From NCBI RefSeq assembly GCF_000685095.1, contig NZ_BAYE01000003.1:1-64000 (forward strand): a DNA stretch of 64,000 nucleotides, given 5' to 3'. The position numbers and the translations under genes were made by a program. Under the pieces are notes generated by a model. The model made no database searches, had not been told where the DNA came from, and saw only the letters and a program-made list of their open reading frames with translations. Positions 7,468-18,259 of this stretch are shown here, one piece after another; the first letter of the stretch is position 1; each line of letters starts with the position of its first letter. The DNA is from Paraburkholderia caledonica NBRC 102488 (lineage in GTDB: Bacteria > Pseudomonadota > Gammaproteobacteria > Burkholderiales > Burkholderiaceae).

Positions 7468-8475
7468 ATGATTCATCAACCGTCCGTTGCATCCAATCCG
7501 GCTGAGCAGGCCATCGCTGCGCGCATCGAGGCGGCCATGCCTACGCTCACGCCGATTCATCGGCGTATGGGCGAGTACGTACTGGCCAATCTGTTTCGCG
7601 CTGCCACCATGCGAATCGACGAACTGGCGAGCGTGGTCGGCGCTTCGGTGGCAACAGCGAATCGCTTTGCCCGCGCGCTTGGCTTCGACGGTTATCCGCA
7701 GTTCCGTGAGGCGCTCGTGCGCGGCTTCGAGGCGACGCTCGCGCCGGTCGAACGTCTGCGCAGCGCGCAAGAGTCGCTCGCTGCGGGCGACGACGTGGTC
7801 GACGCGTCGCTCGAACAGGCTGCCAACAACCTGCACCTGACCCGCACGGCGATCGACAGCGCCGCCGCCGAGGCCGCGGTCGAAGCGATCCTCGCCGCGC
7901 GGCGTGTGTTCGTGCTCGGCGCGGGCACGAGCGCGTTCCTGGCCGGGTTGATGGAGCACGGCCTGATGGCGTATCACGACAACGTGCAATCGCTTGCGTT
8001 CATCGGCGGACCGTCGCATGCGGCGCGGCGCCTGTTCAACTGCGGCAAGGGCGATCTCGTGATCGGCATCGCGTTTCCGCGTTATGTCGACGACACCATC
8101 GAACTCGCGCGCCGTGCGGCAACTCGCGGCGCGCGCGTGCTGGCGCTGACCGACGGACCGCGCTCGCCGCTCGCGCAGTTCGCCGATCTCTCGTTATACG
8201 TGCGCTCTGAACGCCGCCTCGCGGCGAACGCGGATGCCGCTGTTCTTGCTGTGATCGAAGCGCTATGCGACGCGGTCGCCTATCGGGCGAAGCGCTCGGT
8301 GAAGGCAGCCGCCGACGTTACCGAGTTCGTATTGCCGTGGCTCACCGACCCGCTGTCCGCATCCGCGAGTGGGGCGGGTGAAGCCGTGCGCGAACCGGCG
8401 CGCACTGCGCGTACGTCAGTAAGCGCAGTACCGAACCCTCGCACCACCCAGGCAAAATCCAAACTCAAACGATGA
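7468..8475 (+). CDS. MurR/RpiR family transcriptional regulator
   Basis: The 335-residue protein has an N-terminal helix-turn-helix domain (about residues 15-90, with IDELASVVGASVATANRFARAL) and a SIS sugar-phosphate-binding domain (about 130-270, with VFVLGAGTSAFLAG). The family senses phosphosugars or related ligands and usually controls adjacent catabolic genes. Its stop overlaps the ATG of the isoaspartyl peptidase gene (ATGA), so it is the first gene of the peptide operon. The ligand may be a peptide or amino sugar product; this is inference. Confidence 0.9.
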   Translation: MIHQPSVASNPAEQAIAARIEAAMPTLTPIHRRMGEYVLANLFRAATMRIDELASVVGASVATANRFARALGFDGYPQFREALVRGFEATLAPVERLRSAQESLAAGDDVVDASLEQAANNLHLTRTAIDSAAAEAAVEAILAARRVFVLGAGTSAFLAGLMEHGLMAYHDNVQSLAFIGGPSHAARRLFNCGKGDLVIGIAFPRYVDDTIELARRAATRGARVLALTDGPRSPLAQFADLSLYVRSERRLAANADAAVLAVIEALCDAVAYRAKRSVKAAADVTEFVLPWLTDPLSASASGAGEAVREPARTARTSVSAVPNPRTTQAKSKLKR

Positions 8476-9467
8476 ACGACAACGCAGTCATTGCCATTCA
8501 TGGCGGCGCGGGCACGATCCTGCGCGCGTCGCTGTCGGCCAGTGCCGAGGCCGAATACCACGCGGCTCTGCACGCGGTGCTCGCCGCCGGCCAACGCGTG
8601 CTTGCAGACGGCGGCAGCGCGCTCGACGCAGTCAGCGAGGCCGTGCGGTTGCTCGAAGACTGCCCGCTGTTCAACGCGGGCATTGGTGCGGTCTACACGG
8701 CAGCGGGCACGCATGAACTCGACGCGGCGATCATGGACGGCAGCACGCTCGAGGCCGGCGCGATCTGCTGCGTGAAGCGCGTGCGCAATCCGGTTCTCGC
8801 GGCGCGCCGCGTGCTCGAGTGCAGCGAACATGTGCTCTTTACCGGCGAAGGCGCGGAAAGTTTCGCGGCCGCGCAGGGACTTGAATTCGTCGAACCGCAG
8901 TACTTCGATACGGAAGCGCGTCATCGTCAATGGCTGCTCGCGCGCGATCAGCAGCGGGCAATGCTCGATCACGACGGCGCGACGCTCGCCGCGTCGCCGT
9001 CGGCTACAGACAATAGCGATCCCATGCCGCACGAGCCGATCGATCCGAACCGCAAGTTCGGCACTGTCGGCGCGGTCGCACTCGACAGGCACGGCCACGT
9101 TGCGGCGGCGACGTCGACGGGCGGCGTCACCAACAAGCAGGTCGGGCGCGTGGGCGATACGCCGCTGATCGGCGCGGGCTGCTATGCCGACGACGCAACC
9201 TGCGCGGTCTCGACCACCGGCTCCGGCGAAATGTTCATGCGCATGGTCGCGGCTTACGACGTCGCCGCGCAAATGGCCTACCGCAACGTGTCGTTGCACG
9301 AAGCCGCGCACGACGTCGTGATGAACCGCCTGCCCAAGATCGACGGCCGCGGCGGCCTGATTGCCGTCGACGCACTCGGCAATATCGCGTTGCCGTTCAA
9401 TACCGAGGGTATGTACCGCGGTTTCGCGCGACTGGGCGAGGCGCCGACGACGGCGATCTACCGTTAG
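8472..9467 (+). CDS. iaaA: Isoaspartyl peptidase / type 2 L-asparaginase
   Basis: This 331-residue Ntn hydrolase has the N-terminal IHGGAG and, in the middle, FGTVGAVALD. Autocleavage should occur before Thr198, which then acts as the nucleophile. STGGVTNKQVGRVGDTPLIGAG is the expected substrate pocket. The enzyme removes N-terminal beta-linked aspartyl residues from isoaspartyl dipeptides and also hydrolyses asparagine. In E. coli iaaA also stands directly before gsiABCD, as here. The gene starts inside the end of the regulator gene. Confidence 0.92.
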   Translation: MNDNAVIAIHGGAGTILRASLSASAEAEYHAALHAVLAAGQRVLADGGSALDAVSEAVRLLEDCPLFNAGIGAVYTAAGTHELDAAIMDGSTLEAGAICCVKRVRNPVLAARRVLECSEHVLFTGEGAESFAAAQGLEFVEPQYFDTEARHRQWLLARDQQRAMLDHDGATLAASPSATDNSDPMPHEPIDPNRKFGTVGAVALDRHGHVAAATSTGGVTNKQVGRVGDTPLIGAGCYADDATCAVSTTGSGEMFMRMVAAYDVAAQMAYRNVSLHEAAHDVVMNRLPKIDGRGGLIAVDALGNIALPFNTEGMYRGFARLGEAPTTAIYR

Positions 9468-9525
9468 TTCGTTACCCTGAACATTGCTGAACACCGCTTG
9501 CGCGTTCGAATTCAAAGGAATCATT

Positions 9526-11448
9526 GTGCCGACTTCATCGCACACCGCCAGCCCGATTACTGGAAGCCTGCCGACGCAACGCGTACTCGCAGTCGACAAC
9601 CTGTCGGTCGCGTTTCGCAGCGGCGAGACCACCTTCAACGCAGTGCGCAATCTGTCGCTGACGGTCGAGCGCGGCGAGACGCTTGCGATAGTGGGCGAAT
9701 CGGGTTCAGGAAAATCAGTGACATCGCTCGCGTTGATGCGGCTGATCGAGCATGGCGGTGGGCGCCTTGCCGGCGGCAGCATCGCATTCCGGCGCCGCGA
9801 CGGCAGCGTGCTCGACCTCGCGAAAGCGTCGTCCGGCACGATGCGCTCGATTCGCGGCGCCGACATCGCGATGATTTTTCAGGAGCCGATGACCTCGCTT
9901 AATCCAGTCTTCACGGTGGGCGACCAGATCAGTGAGGCGATCTCGCTGCATCAGGGCAAGAGCCGCTCGGCGGCCTTCGCGGAAACGCTGCGTCTGCTCG
10001 AACTCGTGCGCATTCCCGAGGCGCGGCGCGTGGCGGCGCGGTTTCCGCATCAACTGTCGGGCGGAATGCGCCAGCGCGTAATGATCGCGATGGCGCTGTC
10101 GTGCAAGCCGGCCTTGCTGATCGCCGACGAACCGACCACCGCGCTCGACGTGACTATTCAGGCGCAGATCCTGCAACTGATTCGCGGCTTGCAGGACGAG
10201 ATGAACATGGGCGTGATCTTCATCACGCACGACATGGGCGTGGTCGCCGAAGTGGCGGACCGCGTGCTGGTGATGTATCGCGGCGAGAAGGTCGAAGAGG
10301 GTGCGTCGGACGCGCTCTTTGCAGCGCCGTCGCATCCTTATACGAAGGCGTTGCTCGCTGCCGTGCCGCGTTTGGGCGCAATGCAAGGCACCGATCAACC
10401 CGCGAAATTTCCGATCCTGACGGTCGAGCAGGCGGGCGCGAGCGGCGCCGATGAACCCGTGCGCCCTGCAGCCGCCGTTGCGAAGGAAGCGCAACCGCAT
10501 GTCGACGAAAGCACGCCGCCGATTCTGCGCGTGCGCGATCTGGTCACGCGCTTTCCGGTCAGGACCGGGCTTTTTGGCCGCCTGACGGGCCGCGTGCATG
10601 CAGTCGAAAAAGTCAGTTTCGATCTGCGGCCAGGTGAAACGCTCGCCCTAGTCGGCGAGTCGGGCTGCGGCAAGTCGACCACGGGTCGCTCGCTGTTGCG
10701 GCTCGTGGAAAGTCAGAGCGGTTCGATCGAGTTCGACGGCAAGGAAATCAGTTCGCTGACAGGACCTGCGTTGCAGGCACTACGCCGCGATATCCAGTTT
10801 ATTTTTCAGGACCCGTTTGCGTCGCTCAACCCGCGTCTGACGGTCGGCTTCTCGATCATGGAGCCGCTCCTCGTGCACGGCGTCGCGCAAGGCGCAGAGG
10901 CACAGGCGCGGGTCGCGTGGCTGCTCGAAAAAGTAGGCTTGCCGCCCGAAGCCGCGCGCCGTTATCCGCATGAATTTTCCGGCGGCCAGCGGCAACGCAT
11001 TGCGATTGCGCGCGCGCTCGCGTTGAATCCGAAAGTCGTGATTGCCGACGAATCCGTTTCCGCTCTCGACGTCTCCGTGCAGGCGCAGATCGTCAATCTG
11101 ATGCTCGATCTGCAGCGCGAGCTCGGCGTCGCGTATCTGTTCATCTCGCACGACATGGCGGTGGTGGAGCGCGTCAGTCATCGCGTTGCAGTCATGTACC
11201 TCGGACAGATCGTCGAGATCGGTCCGCGCCGCGCAGTGTTCGAAGCGCCGCAGCATCCGTACACGAGAAAGCTGATGGGCGCGGTGCCGGTTGCCGATCC
11301 CGCGCGACGTCACGCGAAACGGATGCTCGCCGCCGATGAAATTCCGAGCCCGATCCGCTCATTGAACGATGACCCGGCCGTGGCGCCGCTCGTCGCCGTG
11401 GGGCCGGGTCACTTCGTCGCACAACATCGAGTCGGCGGCGCGTATTAG
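9526..11448 (+). CDS. gsiA: GsiA-type peptide/glutathione ABC transporter, fused double ATPase
   Basis: The protein (640 aa) contains two complete ABC domains. Walker A motifs GESGSGKS and GESGCGKS lie near residues 57 and 377, with signatures LSGGMRQR and FSGGQRQR. Each domain is followed by the C-terminal extension typical of oligopeptide transporter ATPases. I choose the GTG at 9526, preceded five bases away by AAGGAA, over a TTG at 9484. It powers import through GsiC/GsiD of peptides delivered by GsiB. Glutathione is the E. coli substrate, but the local peptidases suggest other peptides as well. Confidence 0.9.
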   Translation: MPTSSHTASPITGSLPTQRVLAVDNLSVAFRSGETTFNAVRNLSLTVERGETLAIVGESGSGKSVTSLALMRLIEHGGGRLAGGSIAFRRRDGSVLDLAKASSGTMRSIRGADIAMIFQEPMTSLNPVFTVGDQISEAISLHQGKSRSAAFAETLRLLELVRIPEARRVAARFPHQLSGGMRQRVMIAMALSCKPALLIADEPTTALDVTIQAQILQLIRGLQDEMNMGVIFITHDMGVVAEVADRVLVMYRGEKVEEGASDALFAAPSHPYTKALLAAVPRLGAMQGTDQPAKFPILTVEQAGASGADEPVRPAAAVAKEAQPHVDESTPPILRVRDLVTRFPVRTGLFGRLTGRVHAVEKVSFDLRPGETLALVGESGCGKSTTGRSLLRLVESQSGSIEFDGKEISSLTGPALQALRRDIQFIFQDPFASLNPRLTVGFSIMEPLLVHGVAQGAEAQARVAWLLEKVGLPPEAARRYPHEFSGGQRQRIAIARALALNPKVVIADESVSALDVSVQAQIVNLMLDLQRELGVAYLFISHDMAVVERVSHRVAVMYLGQIVEIGPRRAVFEAPQHPYTRKLMGAVPVADPARRHAKRMLAADEIPSPIRSLNDDPAVAPLVAVGPGHFVAQHRVGGAY

Positions 11449-11532
11449 ACGGCGACTCGCAGCCAGGCGAAGCCGGCATGCAAGCAGCCCTGGCACAAGA
11501 TCCGGACAACAAGCCGGACGCAAAAACCCGAT

Positions 11533-11570
11533 GCAGCAACTTAAAGCAAATCGTCTCGCAGCAACTTAAA
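11533..11570 (+). repeat. Direct repeat of 13 bp in the gsiA-gsiB gap
   Basis: GCAGCAACTTAAA occurs at 11533-11545 and again at 11558-11570, 25 bases apart, in the 153-bp gap before gsiB. The gap is larger than others in the operon and could hold an internal promoter or protein-binding site. No clear hairpin accompanies it. Confidence 0.6.
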
Positions 11571-11601
11571 CCATTTTATTTTCGCAGCCTGGAGCCAACT
11601 C

Positions 11602-13164
11602 ATGAACCTGCCGGTCCCGTCTTCCACGTTCCGTTTGCGCGCGCTGATCAGCGGCGGCGCGGTAATGTTCGCGATGCTCGCGGGCAATTTGGCGCACGCC
11701 GAAACCACCGCGGTGATGGCCGTCGCGTCCACTTTCACCACGCTCGATCCGTACGATGCGAATGACACGCTGTCGCAAGCCGTTGCGAAGTCGTTCTACC
11801 AGGGGCTTTTCGGCTTCGATAAGGACATGAAGCTCGTCAACGTGCTCGCCGATAGCTACGAAGCGAGCGCGGACGCGCGCGTCTACACCTTCAAGCTGCG
11901 CCATGGCGTGAAGTTCCAGGACGGTACCGACTTCAATGCCGCCGCAGTCAAGGCCAACTTCGACCGCGTGACGGATCCGGCGAACAAGCTGAAGCGTTAC
12001 AACATGTTCAACCGCATCGAGAAGACGGAAGTGGTCGACCCGTACACGGTGAAGATCACGCTGAAGGCGCCGTTCTCGGCCTTCGTGAACGTGCTTGCGC
12101 ATCCGTCGGCGGTGATGATTTCGCCGGACGCGCTGAAGAAGTACGGCAAGGACATTGCGTTCCATCCGGTCGGCACGGGCCCGTTCGAACTCGTGAAGTG
12201 GGACCCGGCAGGGGACCTGACGGTGAAGAAGTTCGGCGGCTACTGGAAGAAGGGCTATCCGAAGGTCGATGCGATCGACTGGAAGCCGGTGGTCGACAAC
12301 AACACCCGCGCCGCATTGATGCGCACGGGCGAAGCCGACTTCGCGTTTCAGGTGCCGTTCGAGCAGGCCGGGCAATTACAGTCGAGCCCGAAGGTCGATC
12401 TGATCGCGTCGCCGTCGATCATTCAGCGCTACATCAGCCTGAACGTGAATCAGAAGCCGTTTGACAATCCGAAGGTGCGCGAGGCGCTGAACTACGCGGT
12501 CAACAAGGAGGCGCTGACCAAGGTCGTGTTCGCCGGATATGCAACGCCTGCCGACGGCGTCGTGCCGCAAGGTGTGGACTACGCGGTGAAGCTCGGGCCC
12601 TGGCCGTACGATCCCGCGAAGGCTCGCGCGTTGCTGAAGGAAGCGGGCTATCCGAACGGTTTCGAAACCACGCTGTGGTCGGCGTATAACTACTCGACCG
12701 CGCAGAAGGTCATCCAGTTCGTGCAGCAGCAACTGGCGCAAGTCGGCATCAAGGCGCAGGTCGAGGCGCTCGAAGCCGGCCAGCGCGTAGCCAAGGTGGA
12801 AAGCGCGCAAGACGCGGCGACCGCGCCGGTGCGCATGTACTACGCGGGCTGGTCGTCGTCCACAGGCGAAGCCGACTGGGCGATCACGCCGCTGCTCGCG
12901 TCGGTCTCGTTCCCGCCGAAGATGGTCAATACCGCTTACTACAAGAACGATACGGTCGACGGCGACCTGAAGCAGGCGCTCGAAACCACGGATCGCACGC
13001 AGAAGGCCGCGCTTTACACGGACGCGCAAAAACGCATCTGGGCCGACGCGCCGTGGATTTTCCTCGTCAAGGAAAAGGTCGTGTATGCGCGCAGCAAGCG
13101 TCTGTCGGGTGCATATGTCGCGCCGGACGGCTCGTTCAATTTCGACGAGATCGCGGTCAAGTGA
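11602..13164 (+). CDS. gsiB: GsiB-type periplasmic peptide-binding protein
   Basis: The 520-residue protein has a signal peptide ending AHA (cleavage near residue 33) and the SBP family 5 fold, with [20 protein letters not shown] early and [18 protein letters not shown] in the middle. It binds peptides or glutathione in the periplasm and delivers them to the GsiC/GsiD permease. It follows gsiA after 153 bp, so it may have extra expression of its own, which binding proteins often need. Ligand identity is inferred from context. Confidence 0.9.
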   Translation: MNLPVPSSTFRLRALISGGAVMFAMLAGNLAHAETTAVMAVASTFTTLDPYDANDTLSQAVAKSFYQGLFGFDKDMKLVNVLADSYEASADARVYTFKLRHGVKFQDGTDFNAAAVKANFDRVTDPANKLKRYNMFNRIEKTEVVDPYTVKITLKAPFSAFVNVLAHPSAVMISPDALKKYGKDIAFHPVGTGPFELVKWDPAGDLTVKKFGGYWKKGYPKVDAIDWKPVVDNNTRAALMRTGEADFAFQVPFEQAGQLQSSPKVDLIASPSIIQRYISLNVNQKPFDNPKVREALNYAVNKEALTKVVFAGYATPADGVVPQGVDYAVKLGPWPYDPAKARALLKEAGYPNGFETTLWSAYNYSTAQKVIQFVQQQLAQVGIKAQVEALEAGQRVAKVESAQDAATAPVRMYYAGWSSSTGEADWAITPLLASVSFPPKMVNTAYYKNDTVDGDLKQALETTDRTQKAALYTDAQKRIWADAPWIFLVKEKVVYARSKRLSGAYVAPDGSFNFDEIAVK

Positions 13165-13275
13165 TGATTTGACCGTGCGGCGCTGCGTGTTGCATCAGGA
13201 CACGCAGTGCCGCGCTCCCGTATCGCGGTCCTACATGACACCTCGTTGCCTGCTTCATTGCCGGATTGAGCTTCA

Positions 13276-14196
13276 ATGCTGAACTTCCTCGTCAAACGTC
13301 TCTTTGGCCTGCTGCCGACGCTCTTTATCGTCGCGGTGCTGGTCTTTCTGTTCGTGCATCTGTTGCCGGGCGATCCGGCGCGGCTCGCCGCCGGTCCCGA
13401 TGCCGACGAAGCGACCGTCGCACTGGTGCGCGCCGACCTCGGACTCGACAAGCCGATGCCGCAGCAGTTCGCGCACTTCTTCGTGAAGATCGCGCACGGC
13501 GATTTCGGCACGTCCACGCGCAGCAAGCGGCCCGTTAGCCAGGAGATCGGCGAGCGTTTCATGCCGACGCTGCTGCTCACGCTCGCAAGCATGGTGTGGG
13601 CGGTCGTGATGGGCATGGGCATCGGCATCGTGTCGGCGGTGTGGCGTAACCGCTGGCCTGACCGGCTCGGCATGACGCTCGCGGTGTCGGGTATTTCCTT
13701 TCCCGCATTTGCGCTCGGCATGCTGCTGATGGAGATCTTCTCGGTGAAGCTCGGCTGGCTGCCCATTGTCGGCGACGGCTCGTGGCAGAGCTACATACTT
13801 CCTTCGCTCACTCTCGGCGCGGCAGTTGCGGCGGTGATGGCGCGCTTCACGCGCGCATCGTTCGTCGAAGTGATGAACGAGGACTTCGTGCGCACCGCGC
13901 GAGCGAAGGGCGTGCCCGAGCGGCTCGTGATCGTTAAACACTGTCTGCGTAACGCAATGATCCCCGTCGTCACGATGATGGGTCTGCAATTCGGCTTTCT
14001 GCTCGGCGGCTCGATCGTGGTCGAGGTCGTGTTCAACTGGCCGGGCCTCGGGCGCTTGCTGGTGGATGCGGTGTCGATGCGCGACTATCCGGTGATTCAG
14101 GCCGAGGTGCTGCTGTTCTCGCTCGAATTCATCGTCATCAATCTGGTCGTCGACGTGCTGTATGCCGTGATCAATCCGACCATCCGTTTCAAGTGA
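13276..14196 (+). CDS. gsiC: GsiC-type peptide ABC transporter permease
   Basis: This 306-residue membrane protein starts [16 protein letters not shown] and has about six transmembrane segments. It carries the cytoplasmic EAA loop [18 protein letters not shown], which contacts the ATPase. It forms the membrane channel with GsiD for peptide import. It lies 111 bp after gsiB and seven bases before gsiD, within the operon. Confidence 0.92.
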   Translation: MLNFLVKRLFGLLPTLFIVAVLVFLFVHLLPGDPARLAAGPDADEATVALVRADLGLDKPMPQQFAHFFVKIAHGDFGTSTRSKRPVSQEIGERFMPTLLLTLASMVWAVVMGMGIGIVSAVWRNRWPDRLGMTLAVSGISFPAFALGMLLMEIFSVKLGWLPIVGDGSWQSYILPSLTLGAAVAAVMARFTRASFVEVMNEDFVRTARAKGVPERLVIVKHCLRNAMIPVVTMMGLQFGFLLGGSIVVEVVFNWPGLGRLLVDAVSMRDYPVIQAEVLLFSLEFIVINLVVDVLYAVINPTIRFK

Positions 14197-14203
14197 GGCC
14201 TGC

Positions 14204-15109
14204 ATGAGCACGACAGCCACCGGGCCGGATGCGGCCAAACCTTCCGGCGCAGAGCGCGCGATCCGCACGCCTTGGAGCGAGTTCTGGCGCAAGTTTCGCA
14301 AGCAGCACGTCGCGCTCGCGGCCGGCATTTTCGTGTTGCTGCTGGTCGTGGTCGCGATTGTCGCGCCGCATATCGTGCCCTACGACCCTGAGAATTTCTT
14401 CGACTACGACGCGTTGAACGCAGGGCCATCGGCCGCGCACTGGTTCGGCGTCGATTCATTGGGCCGCGATATTTTCAGCCGTATTCTCGCGGGCTCACGT
14501 ATTTCACTCGAAGCTGGCTTTCTGTCTGTAGCGATCGGCGCGGTGATCGGCACTTTCTTCGGGCTGCTCGCAGGCTACTACGAAGGCTGGTGGGATCGCA
14601 TCACCATGCGCGTGGCCGACGTGCTGTTCGCTTTTCCCGGCATTCTGCTTGCAATCGGCGTGGTCGCGATTCTCGGTAACGGCATGATCAACGTGATCTG
14701 CGCGGTGGCGATCTTCAGCATCCCAGCCTTCGCGCGCCTCGTGCGCGGCAATACGCTGATGCTCAAGCAGCTCACGTATATCGAAGCGGCGCGCAGTATC
14801 GGCGCGTCGGATTGGACCATTATCGTGCGTCATATCTTGCCGGGCACGATCTCGTCGGTGGTCGTGTACTTCACGATGCGTATCGGCACGTCGATCATCA
14901 CCGCCGCTAGTCTGTCGTTTCTCGGACTGGGCGCTCAACCGCCAACGCCCGAGTGGGGCGCAATGCTCAACGAAGCACGCGCGGATATGGTCACCGCTCC
15001 GCATATCGCGCTGTTTCCGAGTCTGGCGATCTTCCTGACCGTGCTCGCGTTCAACCTGCTGGGCGACGGCTTGCGCGATGCGCTCGATCCGAAGCTCGAT
15101 CGCCCATGA
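14204..15109 (+). CDS. gsiD: GsiD-type peptide ABC transporter permease
   Basis: This 301-residue protein has a longer hydrophilic N-terminus followed by about six membrane segments and the EAA loop [18 protein letters not shown]. The string [17 protein letters not shown] is usual in the second permease of dipeptide systems. It pairs with GsiC. Its TGA overlaps the ATG of the peptidase gene, which suggests translational coupling of uptake and hydrolysis. Confidence 0.92.
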   Translation: MSTTATGPDAAKPSGAERAIRTPWSEFWRKFRKQHVALAAGIFVLLLVVVAIVAPHIVPYDPENFFDYDALNAGPSAAHWFGVDSLGRDIFSRILAGSRISLEAGFLSVAIGAVIGTFFGLLAGYYEGWWDRITMRVADVLFAFPGILLAIGVVAILGNGMINVICAVAIFSIPAFARLVRGNTLMLKQLTYIEAARSIGASDWTIIVRHILPGTISSVVVYFTMRIGTSIITAASLSFLGLGAQPPTPEWGAMLNEARADMVTAPHIALFPSLAIFLTVLAFNLLGDGLRDALDPKLDRP

Positions 15110-16218
15110 GTTCGACGCAGTTGCCGGGTTTGCACAATTTGCCGGATGTGCCGCATATCGGCGAGTTGCAGTGCGGCCCGCTGGGCACGATTGCCGACGT
15201 GCATGGCGTGAGCGTCGGACACTGCACGCTCGATGAAGGCGCGCTACAAACCGGCGTGACCGTGATTCGTCCGCATGCGGGTGATCCGTTTCTCGACAAG
15301 GTGCCGGCGGCGGCGTCGGTAATCAATGGCTTTGGCAAAAGCGTGGGCCTCGTGCAGGTCGACGAACTGGGCACGCTCGAAACGCCTATCGCGCTGACCA
15401 ATACTTTCAGCGTGGCCGCTGTGGCGCAGGCGCAGATCCGCGCGGCCATACGCGCCAATCCGGGCATTGGCCGCGAATGGCCGACCGTCAATCCGCTGGT
15501 GTTCGAATGCAACGACGGATACCTGAACGATATCCAGGCGTTAGCCATCGGCGAGCAGCACTTCAATAAGGCATACGACGCGGCGAGTACGAGCGTTGCG
15601 AGCGGGTCGGTCGGAGCGGGGCGCGGCATGTCGTGCTTCGATCTGAAGGGCGGCATTGGCAACGCTTCGCGTGTGGTGCGGATCGGTCAACGTGAATACA
15701 CAGTGGGCGCGCTCGTGCTCGCCAACTTCGGCCGTTTGCCGATGCTGACGGTCGACGGAACTCCGCTCGGGCGGATTCTTGCCGGGCGTGCGGCAGCAGC
15801 GGAGGCGGAATCGGCTGGCAAACATGCGGACATCGCGAAGCCCGAGCAAGGCTCGATCATCATGATCGTCGCAACCGATGCACCGCTCGACGCGCGTCAA
15901 CTCAAGCGCCTTTCTTTGCGCGCGGCCGCGGGCCTTGCGCGCACGGGTTCCGTCTATGGTCACGGTAGTGGCGATATTGCGCTCGCCTTTTCAACGGCCT
16001 ATACGGTGCCGCATATCGCCGAATTCATCGCGCTCGCACCTCTGCTCGCCGATCAACACATGGACCCGCTCTTTCGCGCCTGCGCCGACAGCGTCGAACA
16101 GGCGATTCTCGATGCGTTGTGGAGCGCGGAGTCCGTGACCGGTCGCGATGGGCATAGGCGTCTATCACTGGGCGAGAGCGCTCCCGACCTCGCGCATTTA
16201 CTGAAAAGAAAGTCCTGA
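15106..16218 (+). CDS. P1 family (DmpA-type) peptidase
   Basis: This 370-residue protein matches the DmpA/BapA family of self-processing aminopeptidases. Typical strings are [13 protein letters not shown] near the start, [20 protein letters not shown] in the middle, and [18 protein letters not shown]. In that last string Gly249-Ser250 matches the known DmpA cleavage site, and Ser250 would be the nucleophile. DmpA removes N-terminal D- or L-residues and relatives act on beta-peptides. The start at 15106 overlaps the gsiD stop. Residue numbering agrees with DmpA as I recall it; substrate is inferred. Confidence 0.88.
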   Translation: MSSTQLPGLHNLPDVPHIGELQCGPLGTIADVHGVSVGHCTLDEGALQTGVTVIRPHAGDPFLDKVPAAASVINGFGKSVGLVQVDELGTLETPIALTNTFSVAAVAQAQIRAAIRANPGIGREWPTVNPLVFECNDGYLNDIQALAIGEQHFNKAYDAASTSVASGSVGAGRGMSCFDLKGGIGNASRVVRIGQREYTVGALVLANFGRLPMLTVDGTPLGRILAGRAAAAEAESAGKHADIAKPEQGSIIMIVATDAPLDARQLKRLSLRAAAGLARTGSVYGHGSGDIALAFSTAYTVPHIAEFIALAPLLADQHMDPLFRACADSVEQAILDALWSAESVTGRDGHRRLSLGESAPDLAHLLKRKS

Positions 16219-17051
16219 TGAAAGTCCTTATTTCCGCCGACATCGAAGGGATTGCCGGCGTGTTTCATCCCGAACAAACGCGCTCGGGCAACGGCGAATA
16301 CGAAGCCGCGCGCCGCTGGATGACGCTCGAAGCGAACGCGGCGATTGAAGGTGCGTTCGCCGGCGGTGCGACTCAAGTGTGGGTCAACGATTCGCACGGC
16401 GGGTTTCGCAATCTGCTGCCCGATCTGCTCGACTCGCGAGCTCAGGTGGTGCTCGGCAAGCCGCGCACGCTCGGCATGATGGCTGGTCTGGAATACGGCG
16501 CCGCGCTCGTCTTCATGATTGGGTATCACGCAATGTCGCAAACGCGTGGCATCCTCGCGCATACGATCAACAGTTTCGCGTTTGCCCGCGTGTCGCTGAA
16601 CGGTGAAGAGGTGGGCGAGGCGGGCCTTTACGGCGCGCTGGCGGAAGAATATGGCGCACAGGTGGCGCTTTTATCCGGCGACGACGTTTTCGCCAACGAA
16701 ACCGCGCCGCGCTTTCCAGGCGCGCGCTTTGTCGTGACGAAGAGTGCGACCGGACACGCGAGCGGCGTCACGCAGTCGCCGGCAAGCGCTCGCGCGGCTA
16801 TCGAAAGCGCTGCGTGCGAGGTGGTGCAGCATCATGTCGCCAACGGTCACCCTTCGCAAGCTACACGCGGCGCAGCCAAGCCTGTCGAGTGCGAATTGCG
16901 CGTGCAGACGAGCGCGCTAGCCGATCTGTTTTGCCAGTGGCCGACTATCACGCGTGTCGATGCCGTCACATTGCGCTTTGGCGCGGCATCGGCTGAACAC
17001 GCGGTGCGCATGCTCAACTGTTTATCCGCGATGTCGTTCATGCTGCGATAG
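16218..17051 (+). CDS. dppA: M55 family D-aminopeptidase DppA
   Basis: The 277-residue protein has all expected M55 zinc and active-site positions: Asp8 and Glu10 in SADIEGIAG, His60 in NDSHGG, His104 in IGYHAM, and Glu134 in EVGEAG. DppA removes N-terminal D-alanine from D-Ala peptides and forms a decamer in Bacillus. The ATG overlaps the preceding stop. With the DmpA-type peptidase and isoaspartyl peptidase it points to salvage of atypical peptides, possibly from cell wall turnover. No terminator was seen in the 44 bp to the convergent gene. Confidence 0.92.
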   Translation: MKVLISADIEGIAGVFHPEQTRSGNGEYEAARRWMTLEANAAIEGAFAGGATQVWVNDSHGGFRNLLPDLLDSRAQVVLGKPRTLGMMAGLEYGAALVFMIGYHAMSQTRGILAHTINSFAFARVSLNGEEVGEAGLYGALAEEYGAQVALLSGDDVFANETAPRFPGARFVVTKSATGHASGVTQSPASARAAIESAACEVVQHHVANGHPSQATRGAAKPVECELRVQTSALADLFCQWPTITRVDAVTLRFGAASAEHAVRMLNCLSAMSFMLR

Positions 17052-17095
17052 CGTTAGCTTTTGCAGTACGCGCCGCGAGCAATTGAACCGCTTGA

Positions 17096-18046
17096 CTACT
17101 GCTGCCTGCTCAATTCGCGCGCGGCACGGTCTATCACGTCGGCAATCGCGCCCGCATGCGACACTGGCGCGAGATGGCTCGACGCCATCGGCACGATCTT
17201 CGCGCCCATCCGCTCGGCCATGAATCTCTCGACGTCCGGCGACACTGCGCGGTCCTTTGTCGTCACCACGTACCACGACGGCTTCTCTTTCCACGCGACC
17301 TGGCTCACCGTTTCGTCGAAGGCCTTGGCGGCGATCGGTACTTGCGCGGCCGACAGCACGCGCGTCAGATTTTCGGGGACGTCGGCGGCGAAGTCGGCGT
17401 GGTATTTACTGCGGTCCAGCCACAGAAAACCGCTCGCGTCCTTGACGATGCTCTGACCCGAGGGCATGGGCGCGCCCCGCTTCAGCAGGTCCATCGTCGA
17501 CTCGTGAAGATCGGGTGCGATTGCCGCGATGTACACGAGCCCCGCGACGTTCGGCGCATTCGCCCCCGCTTCGGTAATCACGACGCCGCCCCATGAATGG
17601 CCGACGAGCATCGTCGGGCCTTCCTGGCGAGCAAGCACACGACGTGTCGCGGCGACGTCGTCGGCGAGCGAGGTCAGCGGGTTTTGCACCGAACTCACGT
17701 GATAGCCCTTCTGCTGCAATTTCGCGACGACGCCGTTCCAGCTCGAACCGTCGACGAACGCGCCGTGAACCAGCACGACATTGCGCACCGGCCCTGTCAT
17801 CGGCGCGATGGCGGGCTTGGCGGCCGAGGCTGTAGCGGGCGCCCCGGAGGCGGTGGAAGGCACTGCAGATGGGCTGGCTTCGGCAGCCGGCGGAGCAACC
17901 GGCTCGGCAGACTGGGTGGGTTCGGGCGTGCGCTCCGCGGCCGGTGCCGCAGGCGCCGCGTTCTGTGCGACGTTTTGCGCAAAGACGCCGAAACTGTCAA
18001 AACCGAGACAAATGACGGCGGCGCAAAGCAGGTGTTTGGGCGACAT
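17096..18046 (-). CDS. Secreted alpha/beta hydrolase (EstC-like)
   Basis: The 316-residue protein has a signal peptide (cleavage near FAQN, residue 24), then an alanine/proline-rich linker to about residue 85, then an alpha/beta hydrolase domain with VLVHGAFVDGSSW (oxyanion region) and the nucleophile elbow GHSWGG. The C-terminal histidine lies in SSHLAPVSH. Such enzymes hydrolyse esters; the substrate is unknown. The unusual linker suggests the catalytic domain is held away from the membrane or envelope. It converges with dppA. Confidence 0.85.
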   Translation of the reverse strand: MSPKHLLCAAVICLGFDSFGVFAQNVAQNAAPAAPAAERTPEPTQSAEPVAPPAAEASPSAVPSTASGAPATASAAKPAIAPMTGPVRNVVLVHGAFVDGSSWNGVVAKLQQKGYHVSSVQNPLTSLADDVAATRRVLARQEGPTMLVGHSWGGVVITEAGANAPNVAGLVYIAAIAPDLHESTMDLLKRGAPMPSGQSIVKDASGFLWLDRSKYHADFAADVPENLTRVLSAAQVPIAAKAFDETVSQVAWKEKPSWYVVTTKDRAVSPDVERFMAERMGAKIVPMASSHLAPVSHAGAIADVIDRAARELSRQQ

Positions 18047-18259
18047 GTTGCATCTCCTGAGGCATCAAACCGACTACGGCAACATACAGAAGCGGCGCGG
18101 CAGTGACAATCGCTATTCCTCCTGTGCCGGTGCGGTGCGAAACAAAGCGCGGGTTGGTACCAGTATTTGGGCAATATCGGCCGAGGTAAAATTTTCGGTT
18201 CTGCCGGGACGGACCACAAGTCCGATCGGGCGATCGAAATCCATACACTGGGGCGCAAT

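Noticed and set aside
8280..9866. Large minus-strand frame opposite iaaA
   Set aside because: Overlaps three well-supported genes and has an arginine-rich, motif-free translation.
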